Part shown: positions 6,352 to 6,570 of the stretch, in pieces
Layout of the letters: each line of letters begins with the position of its first letter
Position numbering within the stretch: position 1 is the stretch's first letter
From: Zetaproteobacteria bacterium
Lineage (GTDB): Bacteria; Pseudomonadota; Zetaproteobacteria; Mariprofundales; Mariprofundaceae
Assembly: GCA_021545665.1 (NCBI GenBank)
Contig: JAJRTX010000239.1
Location: 1-6,570, forward strand
Direction of reading: 5' to 3'
DNA length: 6,570 nt
Made by a program: the position numbers and the translations under genes
The notes under the pieces: model-generated
The model's database searches: none
What the model saw: only the letters and a program-made list of their open reading frames with translations
What the model was told of the DNA's origin: nothing

Positions 6352-6570
6352 TTACTTCTTACTAGCCATGACATTCAGGCTCATCAGGCGGCCATGTTCA
6401 AAGTCCATGTGCGGCAGATAAGCTCGGCTGTAATCGTCATATCCTTCCGGCAAAAAAACCCGCCAGTCATACCTGCACACATCGTAGAAACCAGCCTCTT
6501 CCAAGCATGTTTTTAATATTCCCTCATCAAATGCCACATGGTGAAAATTGTAATCATACGTCTGGCCACC
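6352..6570 (-). CDS. SAM-dependent methyltransferase, C-terminal fragment (runs off right edge)
   Basis: The frame is open from the right edge to a TAA stop at 6354-6352 and gives the last 72 residues of a longer protein. The segment HHVAFDEGILKTCLEEAGF, then an Arg/Tyr/Trp-rich stretch, and a final beta strand SLNVMASKK match the end of small class I methyltransferases common in polysaccharide clusters (COG4627-like). In that group the pattern is a His-x-x-x-Phe strand, a helix ending in AGF, and a closing LNVxA strand. The SAM-binding part with the glycine-rich motif lies outside the window, so the catalytic site cannot be checked. A GTG within the frame at 6537-6535 could be taken as a start, but the homologous-looking sequence continues upstream of it, so I treat this as a partial gene. 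It probably methylates a sugar or glycan intermediate, but the substrate is unknown. Its stop lies 14 nt before the next start, so the two genes are probably cotranscribed. Confidence 0.72.
   Translation of the reverse strand, partial: GGQTYDYNFHHVAFDEGILKTCLEEAGFYDVCRYDWRVFLPEGYDDYSRAYLPHMDFEHGRLMSLNVMASKK

Noticed and set aside
6352..6537. A complete 61-residue gene starting at GTG 6537
   Set aside because: The frame stays open to the right edge, and the upstream residues continue the methyltransferase-like pattern, so this is the tail of a larger gene and not a small one.

Overview
The window is a stretch of a polysaccharide or glycan biosynthesis locus of the O-antigen, capsule, exopolysaccharide or protein-glycosylation type. 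All genes read leftward on the minus strand, so transcription enters at the right edge and leaves at the left edge. Shine-Dalgarno sites, GTG and ATG starts, and stop/start overlaps indicate a bacterium. Moderate GC (hand counts of about 37 to 53 percent depending on the gene) and the protein families would fit a proteobacterium, but nothing here fixes the genus.

In transcription order the genes are: (1) the last 72 residues of a SAM-dependent methyltransferase (6352-6570, cut by the right edge); (2) a 517-residue CgeB-like glycosyltransferase with an extra C-terminal domain resembling half of a GT2 fold (4784-6337); (3) an FkbM-family methyltransferase (4111-4782); (4) a GT10 fucosyltransferase-like enzyme (2993-4114); (5) a GalE-like NAD-dependent sugar epimerase/dehydratase (2060-2974); (6) a GT2 glycosyltransferase (1080-2054); (7) a second GT2 glycosyltransferase (244-1080); (8) the first 82 residues of a third GT2 glycosyltransferase (1-247, cut by the left edge).

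The genes are packed with gaps of at most 18 nt and several stop/start overlaps, so they look like one translationally coupled operon. No promoter, terminator, RNA gene, mobile element or repeat array is visible, and no stretch of 300 bases lacks a gene. The likely shared job is to make one sugar (epimerase), add several sugars in sequence (five glycosyltransferases), and decorate the product with methyl groups (two methyltransferases). The adjacent FkbM and GT10 genes suggest a methylated, possibly fucose-like, residue. This is inference, because the order of sugars and the acceptor cannot be read from sequence. Overall this is a recognisable accessory glycan cluster. The most unusual item is the CgeB/GT2-half fusion. 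I saw no evidence of a wholly new type of system.
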